DNA of 57,500 nt from contig NZ_JASBQE010000074.1 of assembly GCF_029960785.1 (NCBI RefSeq), positions 1 to 57,500 of the forward strand. The letters are read 5' to 3'. The notes under the pieces were generated by a model. It worked only from the letters and a program-made list of their open reading frames with translations. It ran no database searches and was not told where the DNA came from. Within the stretch, counting starts at the first letter, position 1. Each line of letters starts with the position of its first letter. Shown piece after piece: positions 25,217 through 33,467 of the stretch. The stretch comes from Polyangium sp. 15x6. Lineage in GTDB: Bacteria; Myxococcota_A; Polyangia; Polyangiales; Polyangiaceae. Both the position numbers and the translations under genes were made by a program.

Positions 25217-25911
25217 GCGTCCCGGCCATCCGCACCCGCGGCCTCTCCCGCGTGCACGACGGCGGCCGCGACGCGCGCCGGGCCCTCGTGGACGTGGAGA
25301 TCGCCATCGAGGAGGGCGAGTTCGTCTGTGTCCTCGGCCCGAGCGGATCGGGCAAGAGCACCCTGCTCGCCGTGATCGGCGGGCTCGATCGGGGCTACCA
25401 GGGACAGGTCGAGCTCTTCGGGGAAGACATCGGCCGCGTGAGCGACGCGGCCCTCGCGCGCCTGCGCGGCGAGCGCATCGGCTTCGTCTTCCAGCACTTT
25501 CACCTCCTGCATCACCTCACCGTGATCGAGAACGTCACGACGCCAGCGCTCTTCGATCCGCGCGGCGACGAGGAAGCTTGCCTCGCGCGCGCAAAGCACC
25601 TCCTCGATCGAGTTGGCCTCGCCGATCGTGCCGGCGACACGCCCGCGGAGCTCTCGGGCGGGCAGCGACAACGCGTGGCGATCGCGCGCGCGCTTTTGCG
25701 CAAACCGAAGCTTTTGCTCTGCGACGAGCCCACCGGCAACCTCGATGCCGACACCGGCGCGCGCATCATCGAGCTCTTCGAAGAGCTCCACCGCGAAGAG
25801 CGGCTCACGATCGTGGCCGTCACCCACGAAGAGCGCCTCGCGCGCGCCGCGACCCGCATCCTTCGCTTGCACGACGGCCGCGTGGACGCCTCGAAAGAAG
25901 AGCCCGCATGA
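25213..25911 (+). CDS. ABC transporter ATP-binding protein (LolD/MacB type)
   Basis: The 232 aa ATPase is complete. Walker A is GPSGSGKST (residues 42-50) and the Q-loop is in FVFQHFHLLHHLTV. The signature is LSGGQRQR, Walker B is LLLCDEPTGNLD, and the switch His is in AVTHE. TPAELSGGQ and the EPTGNLD form place it in the LolD/MacB/FtsE-like family that pairs with MacB/FtsX-type permeases. It starts with GTG inside the stop of the di-iron gene. Its stop overlaps the permease start as ATGA, so the three genes form one coupled unit. Confidence 0.93.
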   Translation: MSVPAIRTRGLSRVHDGGRDARRALVDVEIAIEEGEFVCVLGPSGSGKSTLLAVIGGLDRGYQGQVELFGEDIGRVSDAALARLRGERIGFVFQHFHLLHHLTVIENVTTPALFDPRGDEEACLARAKHLLDRVGLADRAGDTPAELSGGQRQRVAIARALLRKPKLLLCDEPTGNLDADTGARIIELFEELHREERLTIVAVTHEERLARAATRILRLHDGRVDASKEEPA

Positions 25912-27299
25912 AGCTCGCCGCCCTGGTCCGCCTCGTGCGCCGCGACCTCGCCCGCGCGCGCCGCGCCCTCGCCGGCAGCGCCTTCGGCATCGCCGCGGGC
26001 ACGGCCACGCTCGTGTTTTTCCTCGCCCTCGGCCTCGGCGTGCGCGCCGTCCTCCTCGGCGAAGTGTTTCCGATCGACCGGATCGAGCTCGAACCCCCGA
26101 AGGCCAAGGATCCGGGCCTGCTCGGCTTGCTCCTCGGCGGCGGCGGCGAGCCCACGGGCATCCGCCCCGACGACGTCGACGCGCTCGGCCGCGTCCCCGG
26201 CGTCAAGCGCGTCCTGCCCAAGCTCTCCTTGGCCTTCCCCGCGAGCGCGCGCGGCGGCCGGGAGATCCTCGGCCATGACGTCGGCGCGAGCGAGCTGCCC
26301 GGCGACGGCATCGATCCCTCGCTCGCCGCGGGCGACGTCAAGCCCGGCCTCTTCGTCGATCCGATGGACACGCCCGGACCCGCCTGCGCCGACGACGCCG
26401 CCTGCACCGGCGGCGCGTACTGCGAGCGCGCGGAAGGCGCCGCCGAGGGCCGCTGCTCCGCGCCCGTGCCCGCGATCGTCAGCCGTTACCTCGTCGAGAT
26501 CTTCGACAAGAGCATCGCGCCGGCGCACGGCTTCCCCGCCGTCGGCGAGACCCTTCTCAGCCGCGCGCAGGGCATCACCTTCACGGTTCGCCTCGGCGAG
26601 AGCCTGCTCGGCCGCGCCAAGCAGGGCAGCCCTCGCACCATCAGGGCCCGCATCGTGGGCATCTCGGGCAGCGCCACCGACCTCGGGCTCACGTTCCCGC
26701 TCGGCGTCGTGCGCCGGTGGAACCGCGAGTTCGGCGGCGAACGCGCGGCCGAGCGGTATTCGAGCGCCGTCGTGGAGGCGCGCTCCGGCGCCGAGGTCGC
26801 GGACGTCATCGACGCGGGCGCGCGCATGGGCTTGTCCCCGAAGGACACGCGCGCCCGTGACGTCAGCGTCCTCGTCTCGGGCGTGATGGCGCTGCTCTCG
26901 CTCGTCGCGGGCGTCGTCCTCGTCGTCAGCGCGTCGAGCATCACGCAGACCTTCCGCGCGCTCGTCCTCGAACGTCGCAGCGAGATCGCCCTCTATCGCG
27001 CGGTCGGCGCCACGGCGGGCGAGATCGGCGCGTGGACGGTCTCGCTCGCAGCCGTCGTCGGCTTCTTCGCGGGCGCCCTCGGCCTCCTCGTCGCGCGCAT
27101 TCTCGCGTTCTTCGCCGACTGGGCCGCAGCGGAAAAGCTCCCGGACTTCCCCTTCAAGCCCGACACGTTCTTCGCATTCCCCTGGTGGCTCTGGCTCCTC
27201 GGCATGGGCTTTTCCGTCCTGTTTTCGGTCCTCGGCGCCATCGGACCTGCGCGGGCCGCCGCGAAGGTCGATCCGGCGCGGGCCCTCGCCGGCAGCTAG
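25908..27299 (+). CDS. MacB/FtsX-type ABC permease with Cys-rich periplasmic insertion
   Basis: The 463 aa protein has one N-terminal membrane helix (SAFGIAAGTATLVFFLALGL), a large periplasmic domain of about 245 residues and three C-terminal helices. The C-terminal region contains RSEIALYRAVGATAGEIG, the conserved coupling segment of FtsX/MacB permeases. A short insert with four cysteines (Cys160, 166, 172, 183) sits in the periplasmic part; it resembles the small disulfide repeats of lipoproteins in this window. With the ATPase it should form a mechanotransmission-type or lipoprotein-release-type transporter. Only one permease is encoded here, so a homodimer is likely. Confidence 0.88.
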   Translation: MKLAALVRLVRRDLARARRALAGSAFGIAAGTATLVFFLALGLGVRAVLLGEVFPIDRIELEPPKAKDPGLLGLLLGGGGEPTGIRPDDVDALGRVPGVKRVLPKLSLAFPASARGGREILGHDVGASELPGDGIDPSLAAGDVKPGLFVDPMDTPGPACADDAACTGGAYCERAEGAAEGRCSAPVPAIVSRYLVEIFDKSIAPAHGFPAVGETLLSRAQGITFTVRLGESLLGRAKQGSPRTIRARIVGISGSATDLGLTFPLGVVRRWNREFGGERAAERYSSAVVEARSGAEVADVIDAGARMGLSPKDTRARDVSVLVSGVMALLSLVAGVVLVVSASSITQTFRALVLERRSEIALYRAVGATAGEIGAWTVSLAAVVGFFAGALGLLVARILAFFADWAAAEKLPDFPFKPDTFFAFPWWLWLLGMGFSVLFSVLGAIGPARAAAKVDPARALAGS

Positions 27300-27332
27300 C
27301 AGGCTGCTTCGAACCACGCGGCGACGGGGTCC

Positions 27333-27399
27333 GGACCGGGGGGTCGTGTCACGAAACCATTCGGAAGGGGGGTTTGGACCGGGGGGTCGGTGGTTTCGT
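27333..27399. repeat. Small direct and inverted repeats after the ABC operon
   Basis: The 14-mer ggaccggggggtcg occurs at 27333-27346 and 27376-27389. The copies frame an inverted pair, acgaaacc (27351-27358) and ggtttcgt (27392-27399). The block lies 33 bp after the permease stop and could be a terminator or a regulator site for the gene at 27517. Nothing else is recognisable in 27300-27516. Confidence 0.45.
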
Positions 27400-27516
27400 C
27401 AGGACGCCTCGGGGGTCGTATCCACCTCGCCGGTGGTTTCCTTGGCGGCATGGGTGCTCCGCGCCGACGCGACCCCGTCACACTTCGCCGAGCTCCGCCG
27501 ATAGAGGGACAGCGCC

Positions 27517-28323
27517 ATGCTTCGATCCCTCCGCCTCCTCCTCGTCCTCGCCGCGATCCTCTTTGCCGCGACCTCGGCCCAGGCGGCCGAGCCGCTCGTC
27601 GTCCAGGTCATCGTCCCTCTTTGCTCGAATGACCAGATCGATTGCGGCAGCAACGCCGCCGGGGACCCCGACCGCCTCGACACGAACCTCTACTGGGGCG
27701 CCGCCTTCGGCCATCGCCGCTACTTCGACCGCAAAAAGAGCGGTTTTTCCCGCGTCGACGTCATGGGCGCCGAGGGCGCGCGCCTCGAACGTGTGGTCTA
27801 TCGCCGCAACGTCTCGGCCGAGCCGTTTGGCGGTAAATCCGGTGAAACCCTCGAACAGATCGTCGTCCTCGACGCCTACCACGGCGATTCCATCGACCGC
27901 GCCGTCGAGGCCTTCTGGCGCCTCGCGACCCGCGGCGGACGTATTCGATTCCACGACGGCGGCAAAGAGCGTGACGTGCGCATCTCCGTCGCCGGCTACG
28001 CGGGCCACAACCGCCTCATGGATGGCGTCCGCCTCTCACCGCCGCCCGGCCCCGAGGAGCGCGGCCGCGCCGTTCCCTCGTTCGTCCTGGCCTGCGACTC
28101 CGAGCCCTATTTCGGCCCCGCGTTGCGCGCCGCCGGCTCGGAGACGTGGCTCATGACGCGCTCGCTCATGGCTCCCGAGGGATACGTCCTCGACGCCGTC
28201 GTCACCGCGATCGGCGAGCACGCGCCTCCTACCATCATTCGTGACCGCGCCGTCGCCGCCTACGCGAAATGGCAAAAGCTCTCCCGCCGCGCCGCGGGCA
28301 CCATCTTCGCAAAACCCCGCTGA
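27517..28323 (+). CDS. Secreted protein of unknown function
   Basis: The 268 aa protein has a clear signal peptide ending near AQAA. The mature part begins LVVQVIVPLCSNDQIDCG with two closely spaced Cys and contains LYWGAAFGHRRYFDR, then ETLEQIVVLDAYHG, VEAFWRLATRGG and ETWLMTRSLMAPEGYVLDA. The mix of alpha/beta segments and conserved-looking His/Asp residues suggests an enzyme-like fold, but I do not recognise a family. It is monocistronic; its TGA directly abuts the TAG of the convergent DTW gene with no spacer. Confidence 0.75.
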   Translation: MLRSLRLLLVLAAILFAATSAQAAEPLVVQVIVPLCSNDQIDCGSNAAGDPDRLDTNLYWGAAFGHRRYFDRKKSGFSRVDVMGAEGARLERVVYRRNVSAEPFGGKSGETLEQIVVLDAYHGDSIDRAVEAFWRLATRGGRIRFHDGGKERDVRISVAGYAGHNRLMDGVRLSPPPGPEERGRAVPSFVLACDSEPYFGPALRAAGSETWLMTRSLMAPEGYVLDAVVTAIGEHAPPTIIRDRAVAAYAKWQKLSRRAAGTIFAKPR

Positions 28324-28986
28324 CTACCGCCCGCCCCGCGGATTCTCCATCGCCACGCGCGCGGCGTTCGTCCGAACGTACACCGTCCGCTCCAGGAACG
28401 CCTCGAAGGCCTGCATCATCCGCGCCTCGACCTCCGGCCCCTCCAGGATCCCGAGCGCCTGCGCAATCGCCTCCATCGTCGACATCGTCCCCTCGCGCTC
28501 GCTGCGCCGCAGCGCCCCGAACCGCGTGGTTTGTCCTTCCGGCAGCTTCACCGGCAGAGCCTTCTGCGCGTCCGGATCCCGCCGCGAAATGCGCCGCGCC
28601 TGCCCCCACGTCCCATCGGGCACCATCAGCACGGCGCGCCCTCCCTCCACGAGGTCTGCCGAGAGCACGCGCGCCTCCGCATCCGGGAACAACAAGAGCA
28701 CGCGCCCCTCGGGCAAGGGCGCCGCGGGCTCTCGGCTCGGATCGCCGTGCACGCGCACGATCGTCTCGGGAATCATCCGCGCCACGAGCCGCCCCGTATT
28801 CGAGCTCTTGAAGCGCTCCAGGTGGTGCACCAGCAGGACGAGCTGCGTCCGCACGCTCGTGGGCGCGAGTTTGTCGCAAATGCAGAGCGACGGCGGCAGC
28901 CAGCACGCCTCGCACCGCAAAATACGCCGCGTCCGTATTGGCTCTTGCCCCGGGGGCGCCTCGGGCGGCGGGACGAACGCGCCCAT
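28324..28986 (-). CDS. DTW-domain protein, probable tRNA-uridine aminocarboxypropyltransferase
   Basis: The 220 aa protein has the zinc-like CEACWLPPSLCICD cluster at its start, then LVLLVHHLERFKSSNTGRL and the DTW-type core VPDGTWGQARRI. Known DTW proteins (TapT/DTWD) transfer the 3-amino-3-carboxypropyl group of S-adenosylmethionine to uridine in tRNA to form acp3U. It begins 2 bp after the stop of the GH13 gene, so it is the last gene of the MoaD/AOR/GH13/DTW operon. A functional link to those upstream genes is not obvious. Confidence 0.88.
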   Translation of the reverse strand: MGAFVPPPEAPPGQEPIRTRRILRCEACWLPPSLCICDKLAPTSVRTQLVLLVHHLERFKSSNTGRLVARMIPETIVRVHGDPSREPAAPLPEGRVLLLFPDAEARVLSADLVEGGRAVLMVPDGTWGQARRISRRDPDAQKALPVKLPEGQTTRFGALRRSEREGTMSTMEAIAQALGILEGPEVEARMMQAFEAFLERTVYVRTNAARVAMENPRGGR

Positions 28987-28988
28987 CG

Positions 28989-30452
28989 TTACCTTTTTTT
29001 GACCTCGAACAGATGCGCGCCGTACGCCGGCAGCTCCACGTAGAGCCCGCGCCGATCGTCGAGCAGCTCGTCCCCGCTGCGCCGATATTCCTCGCCGCCG
29101 ATGTGGTCGACGAGAGCCACGTTTCTCCCGGCGATCCCCGCGAGATCCAGCGTCAATTTGCATTGCCCGCGCGACGGACCGAAGTTCACCACGACGATCA
29201 CGGCGCTCATCCGCGAATCCCAGCGATACGCGACGAACGATTCGAAGCTCGTGCTCCCGGGCCCCACGGCGCGCGGCGGCAGCATCGCGAAACGCCCGCG
29301 CCGGAGGACGTCGAGCTTCATCGCCTCGAGCAGCGATTGGTGGAACACGACGCTCGCCTCGTCCACGCGCTCGTCCGCGCGCCGCGCGAGCTGCACCGGC
29401 GCCCGGGTCTTTCGCCCTTCGAGCTGCCCGTCGTGGAAAAACCGCATCCCCGGCGCGGTCCCGAGCAGCACCGTGGCCGCCTTGCGCCGATCCGGCGGCA
29501 GCATCGCCGCGACCCGCGGCTCGTCGTGGTTCTCCAGGAATCGCGCCGAGCGCGCCTGATAATCGAACGACCCGCCGAGATGCCCGCGCACCGCGTGCGC
29601 CGATCCGTGCAAGAGCCGGTCGTACATGCTCTTGTCGTACGTGTAATCGAACCCGAGCGTCTGCAGCCGCCATTCGAGATCCCAGTACGCCTCGGCGAGC
29701 AGCACGAAATGCGGAAATCGCTCCCGCACCGCGTCGATCGCCTCGGCCCAGAACTCGCCCTCGGCCTCTTGTGTCCCCTCGGCCCGCCGCGCGTGCGCCC
29801 ACGTCCGCCGAAAGACGTCCGAGAGCACGAGCATCGCCATGTCGCACCGCACGCCGTCACAACGCGAAGCGACGTCGAGGAGCGCCTCGATCGACGCCCG
29901 CCGCGTCTCCTTGGCGCGGAAATCGAGCTGCGCGGTGTCGGTCCACGGCGGGAAATACGGATCCTTGCCGCAAGCGATCTGCCCGTTCGCCTCCCGAACG
30001 AAGAGCTCCGGCCGCTCCGTGATCCAGTGGTGATCCCGCGCCAGGTGATTCGGCACGAAATCGAGCAAGAGCCCGATGCCCCGCGCCCTGAGCCTCTCGC
30101 GCAGCACGGCGAGCGCCTCGTCCCCGCCGAGCGAGGGATCCACCGCGTACCGCGCCACCGCGAACGGCGATCCGATCACGTCCGAAGGCCCGAGATCGGG
30201 CAGCGCCCGCTCGTATTCGGCGCGGAGCCCCGGCATCTCCCGCGAGATCTTCGGCCCCACCGCGCCGAGCGTCCACACGCCCATCAGGTACACGTAATCG
30301 AAGCCGAGCCGCGAAAGCCGATCGAGCTCCTCGTCGGGCACGTCCGCGAGCGTGACGCGCGCGCCCTTCACGCGCCCGAGATCGTGGAGCCACATGCGCG
30401 CGAAGATCTCGTACAGGGCCGGGCTGTGGACGCTCGTATCACCAAGGATCAT
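28989..30452 (-). CDS. GH13 (alpha-amylase family) glycoside hydrolase/transferase
   Basis: The 487 aa protein is a TIM-barrel alpha-glucan-acting enzyme with all four GH13 regions: DFVPNH (131-136), VRCDMAML with nucleophile Asp204, LLAEAYW with acid/base Glu254 and FLENHDEPR with Asp310. A C-terminal beta-domain (from about residue 390) follows. No signal peptide is present, so it acts in the cytoplasm. Its ATG overlaps the upstream aor stop (ATGA), an odd coupling of glucan chemistry to a tungsten-type oxidoreductase. Specific substrate unknown; maltose/trehalose-type or amylase activity are possible. Confidence 0.9.
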   Translation of the reverse strand: MILGDTSVHSPALYEIFARMWLHDLGRVKGARVTLADVPDEELDRLSRLGFDYVYLMGVWTLGAVGPKISREMPGLRAEYERALPDLGPSDVIGSPFAVARYAVDPSLGGDEALAVLRERLRARGIGLLLDFVPNHLARDHHWITERPELFVREANGQIACGKDPYFPPWTDTAQLDFRAKETRRASIEALLDVASRCDGVRCDMAMLVLSDVFRRTWAHARRAEGTQEAEGEFWAEAIDAVRERFPHFVLLAEAYWDLEWRLQTLGFDYTYDKSMYDRLLHGSAHAVRGHLGGSFDYQARSARFLENHDEPRVAAMLPPDRRKAATVLLGTAPGMRFFHDGQLEGRKTRAPVQLARRADERVDEASVVFHQSLLEAMKLDVLRRGRFAMLPPRAVGPGSTSFESFVAYRWDSRMSAVIVVVNFGPSRGQCKLTLDLAGIAGRNVALVDHIGGEEYRRSGDELLDDRRGLYVELPAYGAHLFEVKKR

Positions 30453-32287
30453 CGGTTCTTCCCCCTGAGCAGGGACGCCATCTCCCGCGCGACCTCCGCC
30501 GGGACGAACCCGCGTTCGTCGAGGCCGCGCCGCGCATGATACGCCTTGATCGACCGGGCGAACCCCTCACGATCGATCCCCGCGCCCTTCGCGGCGCCGC
30601 CGGGCAATTTCTCCTCGAAGAACCGCGCGGGCAGCGTGTCCTCCGCGGGCGTCCACCCCTCGCGCTCGTTGAACAGCCGCCGCACGAGCGTGATCCGCCC
30701 CGCCGCGCGCGCGAGTTCCTCCGCCTCGAACGGCAGGCCCGTCACCGCCTGCAGCATCTCCGCCGATTCCCCGAAAAAATCCTCCATCGCCCGGCGCAGG
30801 AATTTGCACAGAATCAGCGCATCCATCACCGCCGCCCGATCCTCCGCCGCCACGGCGTGCGCCGCCGATTCCTCGCTCGCCTCGAACCGATTCACCTTCC
30901 CCGAAAAATCCGCCTCGTACGCCCCGCTCCGGTTGTGGTCGGCGCCGCGCGTCCCCACGGCGAACCCGAGCGCCATCGTTTGCAGCGCGCGCGGCTCGTA
31001 GCCCGGGATCTCCAAACCCTTCACGTGCGGCGCGAACGACGGCGCCTCGCCGCCCACGATCTCCGCCGCGCGCCGGCTCCCCTCCGCGAGCAGATCCCCG
31101 AGCGCCGTACGTCGCCGCGCGATGTCCTCGAGCAAAACGAGCATTCGCTCTCCCGCGCCGAACCCGAGATCCCGCGCCTCCTCGGCGAGCATACCCTTGG
31201 GGAAGAGGCCTCGCTCGGCGCACTCCATGGCGAACGCGATCGTCCCGCCCGCCGAGATCGTGTCGATCCCGAGCTCGTCACAGGCCGACGACGCCCGCAA
31301 GACCACCTCGGGATCCCCGATCCCACAAAGCGGCCCGAGCGCGAACAGGTTCTCGTATTCCATTTTGACGGGCCGCTCGCCCGGACGAACCTCGAAGAAA
31401 TGCTCGCAGCCGATCGTGCAACTCTTGCACGAGCCCCGGCCTCGCTCGCGCGTCTCGTGCAGCACCTCGCCCTCGATCTTCCGCGCCTCCTCGAACGTGC
31501 TCGCCTGGAAATTGCGCGTCGGCAGCGCCGCGAGCCGGTTGAACGTCGAGAGGTTCGCCACCGTCCCGAGCGAGCGATATTTTTCCGTTGCAGGTCCAAG
31601 CGATCGACGCGCGAGATCCTTCGCGATGCGCAGCGTCGCCTCCGCATCCGCGAGCGGCACGGGCCGGCTTCCGCGCACGCCGATCGCCTTCACGCGTTTC
31701 GCGCCGAGCACCGCCCCGAGCCCGCCGCGCCCCGCATGACGCCCCTCGTTCGCGATGCCCGCGTACCGCACGAGCCGCTCGCCAGCGACCCCGATCACCG
31801 CGAATCGATGCGATGGATACGCCTTCCGGAGGCGCTCGCTCGCCTCTGAAATGGTAAAATCACGCCCCCACAGCTCGGGACAAGGCACGACCTCCGCGCC
31901 CTCCTCGTCGACGAGCACGATCGACGGCTCCGCGGCCTCCCCGACGATCACGATCGCATCGAGCCCCGCGCGTTTGCCCGCGATGGCGAACGACGACGAC
32001 GACAGCCCGTCCGAGATGCGCCCCGTGAGCGGCGATTTCGCCACGAACGCGAGCTTCGCCGAGGTCGTGAGCGGCGTGCCCACGAGCGGCCCGAACGCGA
32101 GCACCAGCGCGGCCTCGGGCCCGAGCGGATCAAAACATGGCGGCGTCTCGCGCGTGAGGAGCAACGCGCCGAGCCCGACCCCACCGACGACGGCGCGCCG
32201 CGTCGCTTCGTCGAGCGGCACGTGCTCGGCGCTCGGGCGGCCGAGGTCGACGCGCAGGTATCGCTCGAAATAACCGCCGCGCCCCAT
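30449..32287 (-). CDS. Aldehyde ferredoxin oxidoreductase (tungsten-pterin family)
   Basis: Oxidises aldehydes to acids with reduction of ferredoxin or a similar carrier, using a bis-pterin tungsten cofactor and one [4Fe-4S] cluster. The 612 aa protein matches the family length. Cys287, Cys290 and Cys294 (CKSCTIGC) and Cys494 (LILCKFL) give the cluster pattern, with numbering nearly that of the archaeal archetype. RHAGRGGLGAVLGAK and LGPLCGIGDPE are further family segments. It is preceded 9 bp upstream by a MoaD-like gene, a typical partner for cofactor synthesis. Finding it in a probable myxobacterium suggests microaerobic or fermentative use. Confidence 0.94.
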   Translation of the reverse strand: MGRGGYFERYLRVDLGRPSAEHVPLDEATRRAVVGGVGLGALLLTRETPPCFDPLGPEAALVLAFGPLVGTPLTTSAKLAFVAKSPLTGRISDGLSSSSFAIAGKRAGLDAIVIVGEAAEPSIVLVDEEGAEVVPCPELWGRDFTISEASERLRKAYPSHRFAVIGVAGERLVRYAGIANEGRHAGRGGLGAVLGAKRVKAIGVRGSRPVPLADAEATLRIAKDLARRSLGPATEKYRSLGTVANLSTFNRLAALPTRNFQASTFEEARKIEGEVLHETRERGRGSCKSCTIGCEHFFEVRPGERPVKMEYENLFALGPLCGIGDPEVVLRASSACDELGIDTISAGGTIAFAMECAERGLFPKGMLAEEARDLGFGAGERMLVLLEDIARRRTALGDLLAEGSRRAAEIVGGEAPSFAPHVKGLEIPGYEPRALQTMALGFAVGTRGADHNRSGAYEADFSGKVNRFEASEESAAHAVAAEDRAAVMDALILCKFLRRAMEDFFGESAEMLQAVTGLPFEAEELARAAGRITLVRRLFNEREGWTPAEDTLPARFFEEKLPGGAAKGAGIDREGFARSIKAYHARRGLDERGFVPAEVAREMASLLRGKNR

Positions 32288-32296
32288 GCTCGGTTT

Positions 32297-32557
32297 CTAA
32301 CCGCCTGCGTCCGCGGACACCAGCACCACGACGTCCTCGTCGCCGAGCGGCGTCTCCAGATTGGCCGTGATCTGCGCGCCGTTGAGGGCCACGAGCCAGC
32401 CCGGCGCGAGGCGTCCGCCCGCGACGATGAGCGGCTCGAGCGCCGGGCACGCGGTGCCGAGGGCGGAAAGCGCCTCGCCGAGCGAGCGCGCGGCGACCTC
32501 GATCGCCTCGCGACCGGCGCGCAGCCGGGCCACGCCGTAGAGCTCGATGGTCACCAC
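32297..32557 (-). CDS. MoaD/ThiS-family sulfur carrier protein
   Basis: The 86 aa ubiquitin-like protein has a GTG start (MVTIELYGVARLRAG). The fold has a central LNGAQITANLETPLGDED-type segment and ends in the essential Gly-Gly (SADAGG, last two residues). MoaD donates sulfur for molybdopterin. This copy is fused transcriptionally to a tungsten-type aldehyde oxidoreductase, so it is probably dedicated to its cofactor. The partner MoeB/MoaE is not in the window. Confidence 0.9.
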   Translation of the reverse strand: MVTIELYGVARLRAGREAIEVAARSLGEALSALGTACPALEPLIVAGGRLAPGWLVALNGAQITANLETPLGDEDVVVLVSADAGG

Positions 32558-32639
32558 ACGGCAAACCTACCAGCACACCGCACGAGCGCCCTCGAATCTC
32601 GCGAGGTTTTTCCTCGCCTGGACCTTTGACGCATCCCGT

Positions 32640-32653
32640 CACGAACATTCGTG
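32640..32653. promoter_or_regulatory. Palindrome with weak -35-like box in the divergent intergenic region
   Basis: CACGAA-CA-TTCGTG is a perfect 14-bp palindrome in the 238-bp gap between moaD (minus) and the chalcone-isomerase-like gene (plus). It is followed by TTGACG at 32666-32671. It might be an operator shared by the two divergent genes. This is a motif call by eye with no conservation evidence. The rest of 32558-32795 shows nothing recognisable. Confidence 0.3.
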
Positions 32654-32795
32654 GAAATTCGTCGCTTGACGTTGCGTGGCTTCTCATGGTTTCACGTCAA
32701 ACGAAGGCCGTGGGTCATTCCGGCAGCCCGCGCACGCGTTTTGCGGGCCGGGGCGGTCATGAAAGCCACCACCCCCATCGGCGGAGGTCAGCGCG

Positions 32796-33332
32796 ATGCA
32801 ACTTCGTAGGCGACAGCTTCCCCTCTTCTTCTCGATCCTCGCGGCTCTCTTCCTGTTCGGCACGGGCGCCTTCGCCGAGGACTGGAAACTCACGGGCACC
32901 GGGACCCGCGTCAAGACCGTGGTCCTCGTCGACGTGAACGTCTACCAGATCTCGCACTTCATCAAGGGCGCGGTCGAGAAGTCGAAGAAGGCCGTGATCG
33001 ACGCCGACATCGACAAGAAGTTCGAGTGGACGATGAAGCGCGACGTGGATCACGAGAAGGTCGTGCAGACGCTGCGCGACGCGTTCGCGATGAACGGCTA
33101 CGCGGACAAGGGCAAGATCGACAAGTTCCTCGCCGCCTTCTCGCGCGAGCTCAAGGAGAACTCCAAGATCTCGATCGTATACGACTCCGCGAAGAAGGCC
33201 ACGACGGTCTCGGTCGGCGGCGGCGGCAGCGCGACGGTCGACGGCGTCGACTTCATGAAGGGCGTCTGGGCCATCTGGTTCGGCAAGATCGATCAGCCGA
33301 AGCTCGGCGACGCGCTCATCAGCAAGCTGTGA
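32796..33332 (+). CDS. Secreted chalcone isomerase-like protein
   Basis: The 178 aa protein has a signal peptide ending near TGAFA. The rest matches the bacterial chalcone isomerase-like family: WKLTGTGTRVKTVVLVDVNVYQ, a central KFEWTMKRDV, and the ending MKGVWAIWFGKIDQPKLGDAL. Bacterial members lack proven isomerase activity and are thought to bind fatty acids or similar ligands in the envelope. It is a single-gene unit ended by a clear terminator at 33363-33417. Confidence 0.82.
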   Translation: MQLRRRQLPLFFSILAALFLFGTGAFAEDWKLTGTGTRVKTVVLVDVNVYQISHFIKGAVEKSKKAVIDADIDKKFEWTMKRDVDHEKVVQTLRDAFAMNGYADKGKIDKFLAAFSRELKENSKISIVYDSAKKATTVSVGGGGSATVDGVDFMKGVWAIWFGKIDQPKLGDALISKL

Positions 33333-33362
33333 ACGAAACGCGGCGCGCTCTGCACCGCGAAT

Positions 33363-33417
33363 AGGCCGGCCGCTCGTCAACCTTGGAGACAAGGAGACGA
33401 GGCCGGCCTTCGTTTTT
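33363..33417 (+). terminator. Rho-independent-type terminator
   Basis: AGGCCGGCC (33363-33371) pairs with GGCCGGCCT (33401-33409). The inner TCGTC (33374-33378) pairs with GACGA (33396-33400), with a two-base bulge and a 17-base loop. TTCGTTTTT follows at 33409-33417. It terminates the chalcone-isomerase-like gene and separates it from the aminotransferase gene. Confidence 0.65.
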
Positions 33418-33467
33418 CCCGGCGTCCTTGCTCGTCGCGTCCCTCGGCGACAAGCTCCGCGCCTCGC

